Below are positions 10,366 through 19,557 of a stretch of 64,000 nucleotides of DNA, piece by piece (position 1 is the stretch's first letter; each line of letters begins with the position of its first letter). The notes under the pieces were generated by a model that saw only the letters and a program-made list of their open reading frames with translations, made no database searches and was not told where the DNA came from. A program made the translations under genes and the position numbers. This DNA comes from JANQMX01 sp965247175 (GTDB taxonomy: Bacteria; Pseudomonadota; Alphaproteobacteria; Kiloniellales; DSM-21159): contig OZ252006.1 in assembly GCA_965247175.1 (NCBI GenBank), positions 62,001 to 126,000 of the forward strand, given 5' to 3'.

Positions 10366-11223
10366 CTACGGCGTGAACTGCTCCTTGAGGATCCGCTCTT
10401 CCAGATTGTGCTCGGGATCGAAGAGCAGGCGCAGGGTTCGGCTGCGGTCCTCCCGAACCGTGACCCGCAGCACGTCGCGCACCTCGGTGTAGTCGGCGGT
10501 GGCGCTGACCGGGCGCTTGTTATGCTCCAGCACTTCCATCGTGACCGTGGCTTCATACGGCAGGAGGGCGCCGCGCCAGCGGCGCGGCCGAAAGGCGCTG
10601 ATCGGGGTCAGCGCCAGCAGCGGTGTGCCGATCGGCAAGATGGGCCCGTGGGCCGAAAGGTTGTAGGCGGTGCTGCCGGCAGGGGTCGCGACCATCACGC
10701 CGTCGCAGATCAACTCCGTCATGCGGATCACGCCATCGATGCTGATGCGCAGCTTGGCGGCTTGGCGACTCTCCCTGAAGAGAGCCACTTCGTTGATCGC
10801 CATGGCCTCCACCTGTTGGCCGTCGAGGGTCTCGGCCTGCATTTGCAAGGGGTGCAGGTTGACGGCTTCGGCCGTGGCCAAGCGCGTCTCGAGTCCGTCC
10901 TCCTCATAGCCGTTCATCAGGAAGCCGACGGTGCCGTAGTTCATGCCGTAGATCGCGACCGAGCGGTCGAAGTTGGCGTGCAGAGTCTCCAGCATGAAGC
11001 CGTCGCCGCCGAGCGCGACGATGATCTCGGCGCCAGAGGCCGGGATACCGCCATAGCGCCGTTCCAGACGGTGGCGCGCCTCCTGCGCCTCGGGATCCGG
11101 GGAGGCGACGAAGGCAACGCTCTGCTTCGTCAGCCGACGGTCGCTCGCCTTGTCCACGTGACTGGGAGACTCGGCGTGACGTTCATCGGCCACATCGCTG
11201 TCATGGGTCTCGGGAGCAGGCAT
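10366..11223 (-). CDS. nadK: NAD kinase
   Basis: A 285-residue cytoplasmic enzyme that phosphorylates NAD to NADP using ATP or polyphosphate. The signature GGDGFML is at residues 72-78, with the family's NE dipeptide (MAINEVAL) and the glycine-rich TPAGSTAYNLSAHGPI loop further on. About 30 N-terminal residues before the fold are polar and poorly conserved, so an internal start is possible. It is separated from aioX by about 190 bases and is divergent from the small exported protein gene upstream. A housekeeping gene beside the arsenite regulon. Confidence 0.95.
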   Translation of the reverse strand: MPAPETHDSDVADERHAESPSHVDKASDRRLTKQSVAFVASPDPEAQEARHRLERRYGGIPASGAEIIVALGGDGFMLETLHANFDRSVAIYGMNYGTVGFLMNGYEEDGLETRLATAEAVNLHPLQMQAETLDGQQVEAMAINEVALFRESRQAAKLRISIDGVIRMTELICDGVMVATPAGSTAYNLSAHGPILPIGTPLLALTPISAFRPRRWRGALLPYEATVTMEVLEHNKRPVSATADYTEVRDVLRVTVREDRSRTLRLLFDPEHNLEERILKEQFTP

Positions 11224-11325
11224 CCGGCGTGGGAAACTCCTGGACGGCGGGCGAGGGAGTCCAGTAAAGCGGACAGAACGACTTTGACAAGAACTTCCCG
11301 CACGCGAGGAAGAGAAGGAGGCAGG

Positions 11326-11835
11326 GTGAAGATTCGTACGTTGCTACTCATGGTATTTGGCGCGGTGGCTCTGGCATGCGCAGCCGGCGGCTCGGCATTG
11401 GCTCAAAGCGCGGCTGACGGCGATACCGAGCGCCATATCGGCTACTACTATCCCGAACCCGGCAGCAGTGAAGTCTACAACGCCCGGGCCCAGACCATGC
11501 CGCAAGCATCCCGCGCCTTGCGGCTCGGGTTCGTCACTGGCTTCACCGGCAAGCAGCTCGAGGCGCCTTACCCCGCGCCCTATGTCATGTTCGCCAAGGG
11601 AACTGAAGCACAGAAGCTCATCATCGTCGCCATGGAGGACAACCGGGTGAACTCGATTTACCGGGCCCGAGCACTCTTCGCCATGATGACGGCCTTTGCC
11701 CGCGGCCTGCCGATTTTCCGTGAGAACGGGGTCGAGGACCGCTTTACCTTCTTCGATCTCGCCAAATTGCTGGGCTTCGAGCAGATCACCATCACCGATG
11801 GGCACGACTTCGCCCACCGAGTGACGATCGAGTAG
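11326..11835 (+). CDS. Small exported protein of unknown function (often named MobA-like)
   Basis: A 169-residue protein with a signal peptide (MKIRTLLLMVFGAVALACAAGGSALAQ cut after ALAQ, residues about 1-27). The GTG start is preceded by AAGGAGG; an in-frame ATG eight codons later would shorten the basic n-region. The mature part contains GYYYPEP, IGYY/ YRARALFAMMTA and FFDLAKLLGFEQITITDG blocks. Homologues I remember are labelled molybdopterin-guanine dinucleotide biosynthesis protein A, but nothing here resembles the real MobA nucleotidyltransferase, and export argues against it. The neighbourhood is rich in molybdenum-cofactor genes, which may explain the label. Function unknown. Confidence 0.82.
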   Translation: MKIRTLLLMVFGAVALACAAGGSALAQSAADGDTERHIGYYYPEPGSSEVYNARAQTMPQASRALRLGFVTGFTGKQLEAPYPAPYVMFAKGTEAQKLIIVAMEDNRVNSIYRARALFAMMTAFARGLPIFRENGVEDRFTFFDLAKLLGFEQITITDGHDFAHRVTIE

Positions 11836-11844
11836 CGAAGCGCT

Positions 11845-12459
11845 CTACAGCTCCCAGATCGTCCGTTCGATACCGCTCTGCAGCAGCTCTCGGTGGCCGC
11901 CGATCAAGGTCTCCAGGCCGCCGACCTCGATGACGATCTGCGGCATGCTGGAGACGGCGCGGCCCCAGCGCTCTGCTGAGGTTTCGTAGAAGGCGAGGCG
12001 AGCGGCCTCGTCATCGAGACGCGTCTCGGTGAAAGGAATGCCCTGCTGGGCCAGATGCGCTTTCGCCTTATCGCAGTATGGGCAGCCGGACTTGCTGTAG
12101 ACGACAAGCTGAAAGCCGCGCTTGGCGTGAGGCGTTCCGGCCTGCTGCGATTGGGCAGTTTGAGCGCTGGTGACGCTTGCCTCGGCCGTGCTCGTGGCAG
12201 GCTTGGGGCTTTCGACTAAGGCTGCTTGCTGGGCTGCTGGGGCAGGCGGCCGCGGGCTCGGCGGGCCGAACGCGCGCAGGCCGAAGCGTTGCGCTATGCG
12301 GTTCGCTTTCTCCAGAGTGGCTTCATCTGCGGCGCCGCTTTTTTGAGCCACGAGGGCGAGACGCTCGAGCGCGATACGCTCGCCGTCGTCCAGTTCCTCG
12401 TCGAAGCTTGCGCGGATGTGGCGGACAATCTCAAGGTCATTGCGGTTGACCGCAGTCAT
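11845..12459 (-). CDS. Glutaredoxin-domain protein
   Basis: A 204-residue protein with a helical N-terminal region (1-60), a Pro/Ala/Gln-rich linker (about 65-112) and a C-terminal glutaredoxin fold whose dithiol active site is CPYC (126-129), followed by the family's cis-Pro segment (SMPQIVI) and the GG motif (IGGHREL). No signal peptide is visible, so it should act in the cytoplasm in glutathione-dependent disulfide reduction. The long linker makes it larger than ordinary glutaredoxins of about 85 residues. It ends 9 bases from the convergent exported-protein gene. Confidence 0.88.
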   Translation of the reverse strand: MTAVNRNDLEIVRHIRASFDEELDDGERIALERLALVAQKSGAADEATLEKANRIAQRFGLRAFGPPSPRPPAPAAQQAALVESPKPATSTAEASVTSAQTAQSQQAGTPHAKRGFQLVVYSKSGCPYCDKAKAHLAQQGIPFTETRLDDEAARLAFYETSAERWGRAVSSMPQIVIEVGGLETLIGGHRELLQSGIERTIWEL

Positions 12460-12575
12460 TCAGGGCTCCCTCGGGCGTTGGACGTTTGGCGCGCAGCGCA
12501 GAGCGAGTCTTAGAACTGCCGCCGATTCGCCAGAAGCCAGTAAAGCGAAGTTATCCCGAAGCGAAAGGCCCTTGT

Positions 12576-13256
12576 TTAATCAGCGCTTTCGCTCGGGTAG
12601 ATGACAATCCCGAGCTGCTCCCGCTGGCGGTAAACGGCGCCGGCGTAGAAGCGGCTCAGACTCTCGACATCGTCGCGGGCCCGGGCGTTTGTCGAGAGCA
12701 AGGTTAGCGGGCTGCGCCGGGTGCCGAAGGTCAACAGACGCACGTCATCCGGTTCCGGCAACAGTTGCAACCAGCGCTGCACAGTCGGCACGCTGCCAAG
12801 GCCCGGGAGATCTTGGGCCATGTCGAGACTGTAGGCCCGCACGCTACCCAGCAGGCGATAGCTCCAGCGCTCGTTGAAGAGGGTAACGCTTTCGATCGTT
12901 TCCAGGCGGACCAGTGGTTCGTCGAGCACGACGAAGAGGGCGTCGCCGTCATGCCATGCCGCCCCGACACGGGTATCCGGCCGCAAGGCCGCCACAGGGT
13001 ATTCGCTGGCCGCAAGGTCTCTGAGGCTTGGAACGCCGGTGAGCTGTGGGCTGTTCTGCAAGCGGCGGACTTGTCCTTCGGCGACGTCCACCGACAGGCT
13101 GCCTCGGCCGTTGCTGATCACGACGCGGGAGACGCTGACGCTCTCTCCGCTCTCCAAACGCAGCGCGACTTCAGCCGCTACTGCATTGCCGGATTGAGAA
13201 GCCGCCCAAATGCCGAGCGCCACGGCGGCGTATCGACCCAACTTTCCAAGTATCAT
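12576..13256 (-). CDS. Hypothetical exported protein
   Basis: About 226 residues from the ATG giving MILGKLGRYAAVALG; a GGGGA site lies just upstream, and the longer frame adds a polar leader that would hide the signal peptide. The first 28 residues form a plausible signal peptide ending at AVAAE. The mature part is rich in beta-type segments (VALRLESGESVSVSRVVISNG) and has no Cys. I recognise no family. It lies between moaA and the glutaredoxin gene on the same strand. Confidence 0.65.
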   Translation of the reverse strand: MILGKLGRYAAVALGIWAASQSGNAVAAEVALRLESGESVSVSRVVISNGRGSLSVDVAEGQVRRLQNSPQLTGVPSLRDLAASEYPVAALRPDTRVGAAWHDGDALFVVLDEPLVRLETIESVTLFNERWSYRLLGSVRAYSLDMAQDLPGLGSVPTVQRWLQLLPEPDDVRLLTFGTRRSPLTLLSTNARARDDVESLSRFYAGAVYRQREQLGIVIYPSESAD

Positions 13257-13314
13257 CACTGTCCCCGCCGCCGTTGTGCTCACGTGGCCGCAGCCGGAGG
13301 GGCGCAATCACTCC

Positions 13315-14376
13315 CTAGCCGCCGGTCACGCTCATATGGCGTCCGACCGCGGGGCCCCGGCGGCGGCGATCGATGATGAAGTCGTGACCCTTCGGCTTGC
13401 GGGTGATCGCTTCCCGAATGGCCCCGATGAGCAACTGATCGTCGTCGCTAGCGCGCAGCGGCTGGCGCAAATCGGCGGCGTCGTCTTGTCCCAGGCACAT
13501 GTAGAGCGTGCCGGTGCAGGTCAAGCGAACGCGATTGCAGCTTTCGCAGAAATTGTGGGTCAAGGGTGTGATAAAGCCGATTCGGCCGCCAGTTTCCTTG
13601 ACCTCGACATAGCGGGCAGGGCCGCCAGTCTTGTACTCGATCTCGTTCAAGGTCCAGCGCTTCTGCAGCTCGGCCCGCAGCATCGAGAGGGGCCAATACT
13701 GGTCCAGGCGCGTCTCGCCGCCGATATCGCCCATTGGCATGACCTCGATGAAGGTCAGGTCGAAGCCGCGCTCGCCGCACCAGGCGACCAGGTTGTGCAC
13801 TTCGTCATCGTTGACGCCCTTGAGCGCCACGCAGTTGATCTTGATCTTTAGGCCGGCAGCCTCTGCCGCGGCGAGGCCGTCCATCACCTTGTCGAACTTG
13901 CCCCAGCGGGTGATCGCCGCGAACTTGTGCGGATCCAAGGTGTCGAGCGAGACGTTGAGGCGCTTGACGCCGGCCGCGACGAGGTCCTCCGAGAAGCGCG
14001 CAAGCTGGCTGCCGTTCGTCGTGAGGGTCAGCTCGTCGAGCGCGCCGGTTTCGATATGCCGGCCCAGGCGCCCGATCAGCCACATGATGTTACGGCGCAC
14101 CAAGGGCTCGCCGCCGGTCAGCCGCAGCTTGCGAACGCCAAGACGCACGAAGGCGCTGCACAGCCGGTCGAGCTCTTCCAGGCTCAAGACCTCGGCCTTG
14201 GGCAAGAAGGTCATGTCTTCCGACATGCAATAGACGCAGCGGAAATCGCAGCGATCGGTCACGGAAATCCGCAGATAGCTGATGGCGCGCTGAAAGGGGT
14301 CAATCAAAGGCGCTTCGCCACCCGCCTCAGAAACTGCAACGCTGTTGTCGCCCACGGTCTGCTCAAGCTTGTCCAT
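13315..14376 (-). CDS. moaA: GTP 3',8-cyclase MoaA (molybdenum cofactor biosynthesis)
   Basis: A 353-residue radical-SAM enzyme that turns GTP into 3',8-cyclo-7,8-dihydro-GTP, the first step of molybdopterin synthesis. The SAM cluster motif CDFRCVYC gives Cys43, Cys47 and Cys50; the C-terminal cluster motif CESC with a third Cys 13 residues later is intact, and the protein ends in GG as functional MoaA does. The GGEP motif (LTGGEPL) is present. Its product feeds molybdoenzymes such as the arsenite oxidase encoded nearby. It follows the NlpC/P60 gene on the same strand after 99 bases. Confidence 0.96.
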   Translation of the reverse strand: MDKLEQTVGDNSVAVSEAGGEAPLIDPFQRAISYLRISVTDRCDFRCVYCMSEDMTFLPKAEVLSLEELDRLCSAFVRLGVRKLRLTGGEPLVRRNIMWLIGRLGRHIETGALDELTLTTNGSQLARFSEDLVAAGVKRLNVSLDTLDPHKFAAITRWGKFDKVMDGLAAAEAAGLKIKINCVALKGVNDDEVHNLVAWCGERGFDLTFIEVMPMGDIGGETRLDQYWPLSMLRAELQKRWTLNEIEYKTGGPARYVEVKETGGRIGFITPLTHNFCESCNRVRLTCTGTLYMCLGQDDAADLRQPLRASDDDQLLIGAIREAITRKPKGHDFIIDRRRRGPAVGRHMSVTGG

Positions 14377-14475
14377 ACGTCCTGCCGTCCTCTATCCGGG
14401 CTCTTCGCCGGCCCGATATGTCTGTCCGTACATAATAAGTGTTTTGCGGGGAGATTTCGAGCCCTAAAGCCGCAG

Positions 14476-15333
14476 CTACGCCAAGCGGCGCAGGCCGAGC
14501 AGGCCCTCTGGGCTGTCCTGCCGGGCCCGGCCGTCGATTTCGTCGAAGGGTTCGATCACGGTCGCCAGGTGACCTGCCGTGGCGTTAAGGATTTGCTGCG
14601 CGTCCAGGGCAATGGCGCAGTGTCCTTGCCAGAACAGCAGGTCGCCGCGCTGCCGGGGGCTGTCCGGCGCCAAGGCTTGGCCCAAGCCCGGTCCGCCCTC
14701 GGCCCACTGCATGTCGCTATCCCGCGCCGCGCTATGGCCGGCGGCGCGCAGCGCAAGCTGCTGCAGGGCCGAGCAATCGATGCCGCGGCTGCTCTTGCCA
14801 CCCCAGAGATAGGGAGACTCCAGAAAACGCTGCGCCGTCCTAACGTAGTCCGGCTCGCGGGCATCGAGGGGGCGAAGATGGTCTTTCCAAAGCCAACCGC
14901 CGCCTTCGATCTCGGCATAGCGCCCACTCTCGCCGATGACGCGAACTTGGGACCAGAAGTAGAGGAATTGTGTCGTAGGCGCTTTCAGAGTCGCTTCGGG
15001 GAAGAGCGGTGTGCTGGTGGCCCAGACCCGGTGGGTGGCATCTAGCTTGCCGGGCTTTAGCGCCTCTGCCGGCAGATAGCCGACATAGCCGTCTTCTTCC
15101 AGCTGCACCCAGGCCCAGCCATCGGCGACCTCATAAACCTGGACCGCTTCTCCGAAGAGTGCTTGGCTTTCCACCTCGGCATCGCGGCGCGGCGCGCGGT
15201 GCAAATCCGCCAAGGGAGCCGTCAGGATGTAAGGCTCCGGCGTCACGAACCGTGCAGCGTCGACCTGGCCACGCAGGGCTACGTCGGCCAAGTCGGCGCG
15301 ATAGGCATGGAGGCGGCGGTCGTGGGCGGTCAC
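14476..15333 (-). CDS. NlpC/P60 family cysteine peptidase with SH3-like region
   Basis: A 285-residue protein of the C40 family, which cut gamma-D-Glu-diamino-acid bonds in cell-wall peptides. Catalytic Cys187 (GIDCSAL) and His238 (GHCAIAL) are visible, preceded by about 120 residues of SH3-like sequence that would bind wall fragments. I see no signal peptide, so it may process muropeptides in the cytoplasm during recycling. The start overlaps the stop of the ferredoxin-like gene (ATGA), so the two are translationally coupled, an odd pairing of wall and redox functions. Confidence 0.88.
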   Translation of the reverse strand: MTAHDRRLHAYRADLADVALRGQVDAARFVTPEPYILTAPLADLHRAPRRDAEVESQALFGEAVQVYEVADGWAWVQLEEDGYVGYLPAEALKPGKLDATHRVWATSTPLFPEATLKAPTTQFLYFWSQVRVIGESGRYAEIEGGGWLWKDHLRPLDAREPDYVRTAQRFLESPYLWGGKSSRGIDCSALQQLALRAAGHSAARDSDMQWAEGGPGLGQALAPDSPRQRGDLLFWQGHCAIALDAQQILNATAGHLATVIEPFDEIDGRARQDSPEGLLGLRRLA

Positions 15334-17384
15334 GACTTGGGCTCGCTGTCCTCGTCTTCTGCAGCGGCGATCTCTTTCAGGTAGTCGGCCGTGGTGCGCG
15401 GAACCGGTCGCTCGCCTGCCTTGAACGGCGCGCTATCGTCCTCAAACTGCACGATCACCCGACAGTCGTCGCACATCATGATGCGCTCCACCGCGCTGCG
15501 GTCGCCGAACATCCAGTGCTTTCCGGCAAGCTGCTCGCTGATCCGGTCGATGGTCTGTTTGACGCCGAAAGGCTTGCCGCAGCGGATGCAGTTGAACGGC
15601 ATCGCCTCGTTGAGCATCTCCGCGCCGCGCAGACTGTCGGTGAAGTTCAGCCGGGGTTTTAGGGTGATGACGCTCTCGGGGCAGGTGACCTTGCAGAGGC
15701 CGCACTGCACGCAGGCTTCTTCGTTGAAGCCGAGCCAGGGCCGCTCCTCGTTGTCCAGCAGGGCATTCGCCGGGCAGGCGGATACGCAGGCCAGACAGAG
15801 CGTGCAGCCTTCGGTATCGACTTCGATCGTGCCGAAGGGGGCGCCTTCAGGAAGCGGCAGGAACTCCACCGGGTTGGGCGCGTTGCGATGGAGCTGATCG
15901 AGCGCGAGGCGCATCTTGCTGCGCTTGCCGCCGATCGGGAGGAAGCTGCCGAGGGGCATAGTCCCGCGATCGGGGAGGCCGTAGAGTTTGCTCTCCACCG
16001 CGTCCGGGTCTTGGTCTTCAATGATCTCGAGCCGGCCGCCGCCATAGCCCAGCCCCTCCAGCACGGTTTCAAGCAGTGCGAGCTGGCTGGCTAGGCCACC
16101 GAGTTCGCCCGACTTGTCCGGACCGACCAGCACGACCAGTTGGCTGGCGCCATAGGCAAAGGCGCAGGCCAGGAAGTCGAAGCCGATCTGGGTCACCTCG
16201 TTGACGGCGAAGGGCAGGACCCGAGCCGGCAGGCCGCCGCCGCCCCGCGCCATCAGGGAGATCATCTCCTCGCCGTGGCGCTCGTCGTGGACCAAGAGGG
16301 CCGGACGCTCGCCCCCAGTGCCGTGATAGGCAGCGAGAAGGGTGCGCAGGCGTTCGAAGAGCGAATCGCCCGCAGGAAGCTGGTAGGTCGCCGCACCGGT
16401 CGGGCAGACGCTGGCGCACATGCCGCAGCCGCCGCAGATGTGCGGTTCGATCTCGACCGTATCGCCAGCCGAGGTGATGGCACCGACCGGGCAGACGTCG
16501 AGGCAGCGGGTGCAGCCCGTCTTCTTGCTGCGGCCATGGGCGCAGATGTCCGGGTCGTACTTGACGTAACGCGGCTTCTCGAACTCGCCGACCAGGTCGC
16601 CAATCTCGAACAGGCACTTTTGCACCTCGGCGGGATTGCCGGGGTCGGGCCGGAGATAGCCGTCGCGCCGCTCGTGCGCCGGAAACAGCGGCGCATCCCC
16701 GGTCAGGTCCAGGATGAGATCGCATTCGCTGAAGGCGTTGTTCTGCGGCGGCTCGTATTCCAAGACCAGCTTCGAGGAGGGTAGGGCCGGCGCATAGCCG
16801 TCGACGTTGATCCCGAAGGCGCCGAGATGACCCTGAGCACTCGTGATACGGCCGCGGAAGATCGGCACGTCGATGACTCGTGGTGCCAGCACCTCGTCGC
16901 GGCCGCTCAAGAGGATCGTCACATCCAGGCGGCTCTTGAGCTGGCGCGCCGCTTCAATGGTGCTTTCATCGTGGCCGTAGACCAGACAAACGCCCTTCGA
17001 CTCGAACGCGACGGCGGGCGTTGGCTCAAGGGCTAGGGAAGCCTCCGCGAGAAGCGCCGCGATCTTAGGCCCGGCCGCCTCCGCCTCGCGAGACCAGCCG
17101 GCCTTCTCCCGAATGTTGGCGAAGGTAATGTCTCTGACACTGCCGGCCTCGTCCGCGACCTCGGCAAAGAGTGGCGCTTCTTGGGTGCAGGCCACGACAA
17201 GACCGCCGTCACCGCCCAAAACATTCTCGTAGTTGCTGAGCTGCGCGCGACAGAGCTGCGTTCCGACTTGAAGATCTTCACCCTCGGCACCGGCCTTGCG
17301 GCAGACTGCCGAAAGCGCGCCGCCTTCCAGCGGCATGCTCTTTTCACAGTCGCAGACGAGTATTTGCTTGCCTTTGATCTCCAT
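15330..17384 (-). CDS. Multi-cluster 4Fe-4S protein linked to formate dehydrogenase/molybdoenzyme loci
   Basis: A 684-residue ferredoxin-like protein. Cysteine motifs for four [4Fe-4S] clusters are clear: around 281-298 (CTRCLDVCP), 317-327 (CGGCGMCASVCP), 527-537 (CTLCLACVSACP) and 558-568 (CVQCGLCKVTCP). Further Cys pairs near the C-terminus (CIRCGKPF, CDDC) could bind zinc. No signal peptide or membrane segment, so it is a cytoplasmic electron carrier. Related proteins I remember sit beside formate dehydrogenase accessory genes, and fdhD lies nearby here, but no formate dehydrogenase structural gene is in view. First gene of a probable ferredoxin-NlpC-moaA transcription unit. Confidence 0.85.
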   Translation of the reverse strand: MEIKGKQILVCDCEKSMPLEGGALSAVCRKAGAEGEDLQVGTQLCRAQLSNYENVLGGDGGLVVACTQEAPLFAEVADEAGSVRDITFANIREKAGWSREAEAAGPKIAALLAEASLALEPTPAVAFESKGVCLVYGHDESTIEAARQLKSRLDVTILLSGRDEVLAPRVIDVPIFRGRITSAQGHLGAFGINVDGYAPALPSSKLVLEYEPPQNNAFSECDLILDLTGDAPLFPAHERRDGYLRPDPGNPAEVQKCLFEIGDLVGEFEKPRYVKYDPDICAHGRSKKTGCTRCLDVCPVGAITSAGDTVEIEPHICGGCGMCASVCPTGAATYQLPAGDSLFERLRTLLAAYHGTGGERPALLVHDERHGEEMISLMARGGGGLPARVLPFAVNEVTQIGFDFLACAFAYGASQLVVLVGPDKSGELGGLASQLALLETVLEGLGYGGGRLEIIEDQDPDAVESKLYGLPDRGTMPLGSFLPIGGKRSKMRLALDQLHRNAPNPVEFLPLPEGAPFGTIEVDTEGCTLCLACVSACPANALLDNEERPWLGFNEEACVQCGLCKVTCPESVITLKPRLNFTDSLRGAEMLNEAMPFNCIRCGKPFGVKQTIDRISEQLAGKHWMFGDRSAVERIMMCDDCRVIVQFEDDSAPFKAGERPVPRTTADYLKEIAAAEDEDSEPKS

Positions 17385-17413
17385 TCGACCGGGCGGCTCC
17401 CTTCACCTTATTT

Positions 17414-17435
17414 CTTATGTGTGGAGGAACATAAG
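17414..17435. promoter_or_regulatory. Inverted repeat upstream of the 4Fe-4S protein gene
   Basis: Seven-base arms CTTATGT and ACATAAG separated by 8 bases, 30-50 bp upstream of the 4Fe-4S gene start. Spacing and position suit a dimeric regulator; the factor is unknown. Confidence 0.45.
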
Positions 17436-17534
17436 GACCTGCCGGGGTGAAGAAAACCAAAGGATGGCAACTTCGTGATTCTTGGTCTGTTTTGCGCCGG
17501 CGTTCAGGGGTGGACCTCGGCGTAGCCCTGCGGG

Positions 17535-19436
17535 CTATTGTTCGAACCAGAACGTGTCGGGTCGATAGCGGCCAAAATAAGCCCCTGGTTCAAAGAGATA
17601 GTCACCTTCCTTAGGAAGGTTTCTCAAGCTTGTCCGCGCGACGACCGGCTGCAGTACACCAGCCACCAAGCCGATGGAGAAGACTTCCTCGGCATGAATG
17701 GCCAGCATCGCACGCCACGCCTCGTCTTGCTGCTGCATGGTCTCGGCGGTGCGCCAAGCGCTGTAGTGCGTTAGCAGTTGCTCAGCTGCCGGCAGGTCTG
17801 GCGCCTCGCCGCTACGGCCACCGCTTTCCAAATAGCGCCCCCAGGCAGGCCAGTTGTTCTGGCGCGTGCTGGTGGGTGCCAGCTCTGCGGGGCTCATCTC
17901 TCGGCGCGCCAGACCATTGGCCAGCCCGTAGAACAGGCTCATGACGGTTTCCCCGGCCCGTACGCGCTGGCGGAAGACGCTGCGCCCCCGGCCGGAGATC
18001 AGGGTTTCAACGCCGATCTCGCCGAAGTTGCTTTGAATGATCTGCAGAACGTCCGACTCCGCCGGGTCGACGTCGCCGAACTCGATGACGAGCACCATGC
18101 GTTGGCCGTCGGGCCAGAGCCGGTAGCCGCTTTGGTCGCGCTGGCTGAGGCCCAAGCCGTCCAGCAGACGGTTGGCTTCAGCCGGATCATGCGCCGCCCA
18201 GGCGTAGCGCTCCTCCTCTCGGTAGAGCGGACTCTCTGGCAAAAGCCCGTTGTTCCCACCCAAGGCCTGGCCGGCATAGACAACCTGGTTGATCTTGTCG
18301 CGATCGACGGCGAGCGACAATGCACGGCGGGCGTCTCGCTCGCGCAGCAGCGCGCGCCAGGCGGGGTCCTTCGTCGTCAGGTTGGGGTAGAGGGCCATTT
18401 GAGCGCCGCGGCCGATAGGCCAGAGGTTCGTCTCATAGTCGGCCTCCTCTTCCTGGCCCTTCAGCACGGGCAAGTGGCTGAAGGTCAAGCCGTGGGCCTG
18501 AAGGTCGCTGTCGCCGGACGCCGTGCGGGGGGCGATGAGCTGCGACCCAGCTTTCGAGAGCAGTAGGCGGTCGATGTAGGGCAACTGCCGGCCCCGGCTG
18601 TCCACCCGATGGAAGTAGGGGTTGCGCACCCCGTGCCAGCGCCCGCTGGCACCGCCGCCCATTTCCAGGCGCCAGGGCTGCAGGGTCGGGCGTTCCGGGT
18701 TGCTCAAAGCGTAGGGTCGATCGAGCCGCTCGAAGCGGGCAGCCCAGTTGGCTAGTCCAGCGGCCTGCGCTTCTTGCTCCAGCTCCTCGATGGGATGGTA
18801 GCGAGGGTGATAACGCTTGAGATAATGGGCCGGGCGATAGATCCATTGCGGACTGGTGGCTGCCAGCGCTGGCAGAAACTCGCGGTTGGGCTTTGTCCAG
18901 ACGAAGCGCACCTGATCGGCGGCCGGAAAGCTGACCGCGGGGGCCTCGCCCTCGACCAGCAGGCTGCTGGGCAAGCCGCGCGGTGAGAGTTCCGGGTTAT
19001 TGGCGATATCCTCCCACCAAAAACGAAAGTCTTCGCTGGTGAAGCGCGCGCCGTCCGACCAACGATGGCCGGGCCGCAGGTGCAAGGTAAAGCGCTTGCC
19101 TTCCTCTACATCGACTCGGAGCAGGATGTCCGGGACCAGCACCAGATCTTCGTTCCAGGTCATCAGGCGGGCATAGCCGAAGACGATGAAGGCACGGGCA
19201 TCGCGTCCGCCCCGGTCGAGCATGCTCAAAGTGCCGCCATAGGCGCCGTTCTTCCAAGTGATGCGCTGTGGCAGGTCTTGGCGTGGCTTGATCGGCAGGC
19301 GCTCGACGAGTGGGGGCAGCTCGCCGGACGCGACCAGCGGCGCCAGCAACGGCGGTTCCTCGGCGGCGTTGGCCGATATTGCGATGCCTGTGAGCGTGGC
19401 TGCAAGAAGGCCGAAGGCGAGAGGGCGGCTGATCAT
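17535..19436 (-). CDS. ABC transporter substrate-binding protein, family 5 (peptide/opine type)
   Basis: A 633-residue periplasmic binding protein with a signal peptide (about residues 1-24, ending ANAAE). The family-5 signature region (TLHLRPGHRWSDGARFTSEDFRFWWEDI) is clear, and the long form resembles YejA-like oligopeptide receptors. The receptor would deliver peptides or similar ligands to the two permeases encoded on the opposite strand about 2 kb away. No ATPase gene accompanies them in the window, so energy coupling must come from elsewhere or the set is incomplete. Confidence 0.9.
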   Translation of the reverse strand: MISRPLAFGLLAATLTGIAISANAAEEPPLLAPLVASGELPPLVERLPIKPRQDLPQRITWKNGAYGGTLSMLDRGGRDARAFIVFGYARLMTWNEDLVLVPDILLRVDVEEGKRFTLHLRPGHRWSDGARFTSEDFRFWWEDIANNPELSPRGLPSSLLVEGEAPAVSFPAADQVRFVWTKPNREFLPALAATSPQWIYRPAHYLKRYHPRYHPIEELEQEAQAAGLANWAARFERLDRPYALSNPERPTLQPWRLEMGGGASGRWHGVRNPYFHRVDSRGRQLPYIDRLLLSKAGSQLIAPRTASGDSDLQAHGLTFSHLPVLKGQEEEADYETNLWPIGRGAQMALYPNLTTKDPAWRALLRERDARRALSLAVDRDKINQVVYAGQALGGNNGLLPESPLYREEERYAWAAHDPAEANRLLDGLGLSQRDQSGYRLWPDGQRMVLVIEFGDVDPAESDVLQIIQSNFGEIGVETLISGRGRSVFRQRVRAGETVMSLFYGLANGLARREMSPAELAPTSTRQNNWPAWGRYLESGGRSGEAPDLPAAEQLLTHYSAWRTAETMQQQDEAWRAMLAIHAEEVFSIGLVAGVLQPVVARTSLRNLPKEGDYLFEPGAYFGRYRPDTFWFEQ

Positions 19437-19557
19437 CGGGGTCCTTTGGCGCGCTCTGCCGTGTGGGCCGGCAGGCGGCGGATTGGTTTCGTTGGCTTAT
19501 TCGGCTTACATATGGGGTCGAAGGGCAGGTGCCTAGCCAAGGAAAGCGAAGCGGAGC

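Noticed and set aside
11326..11835. MobA molybdenum-cofactor guanylyltransferase
   Set aside because: Signal peptide present and no nucleotidyltransferase motif.
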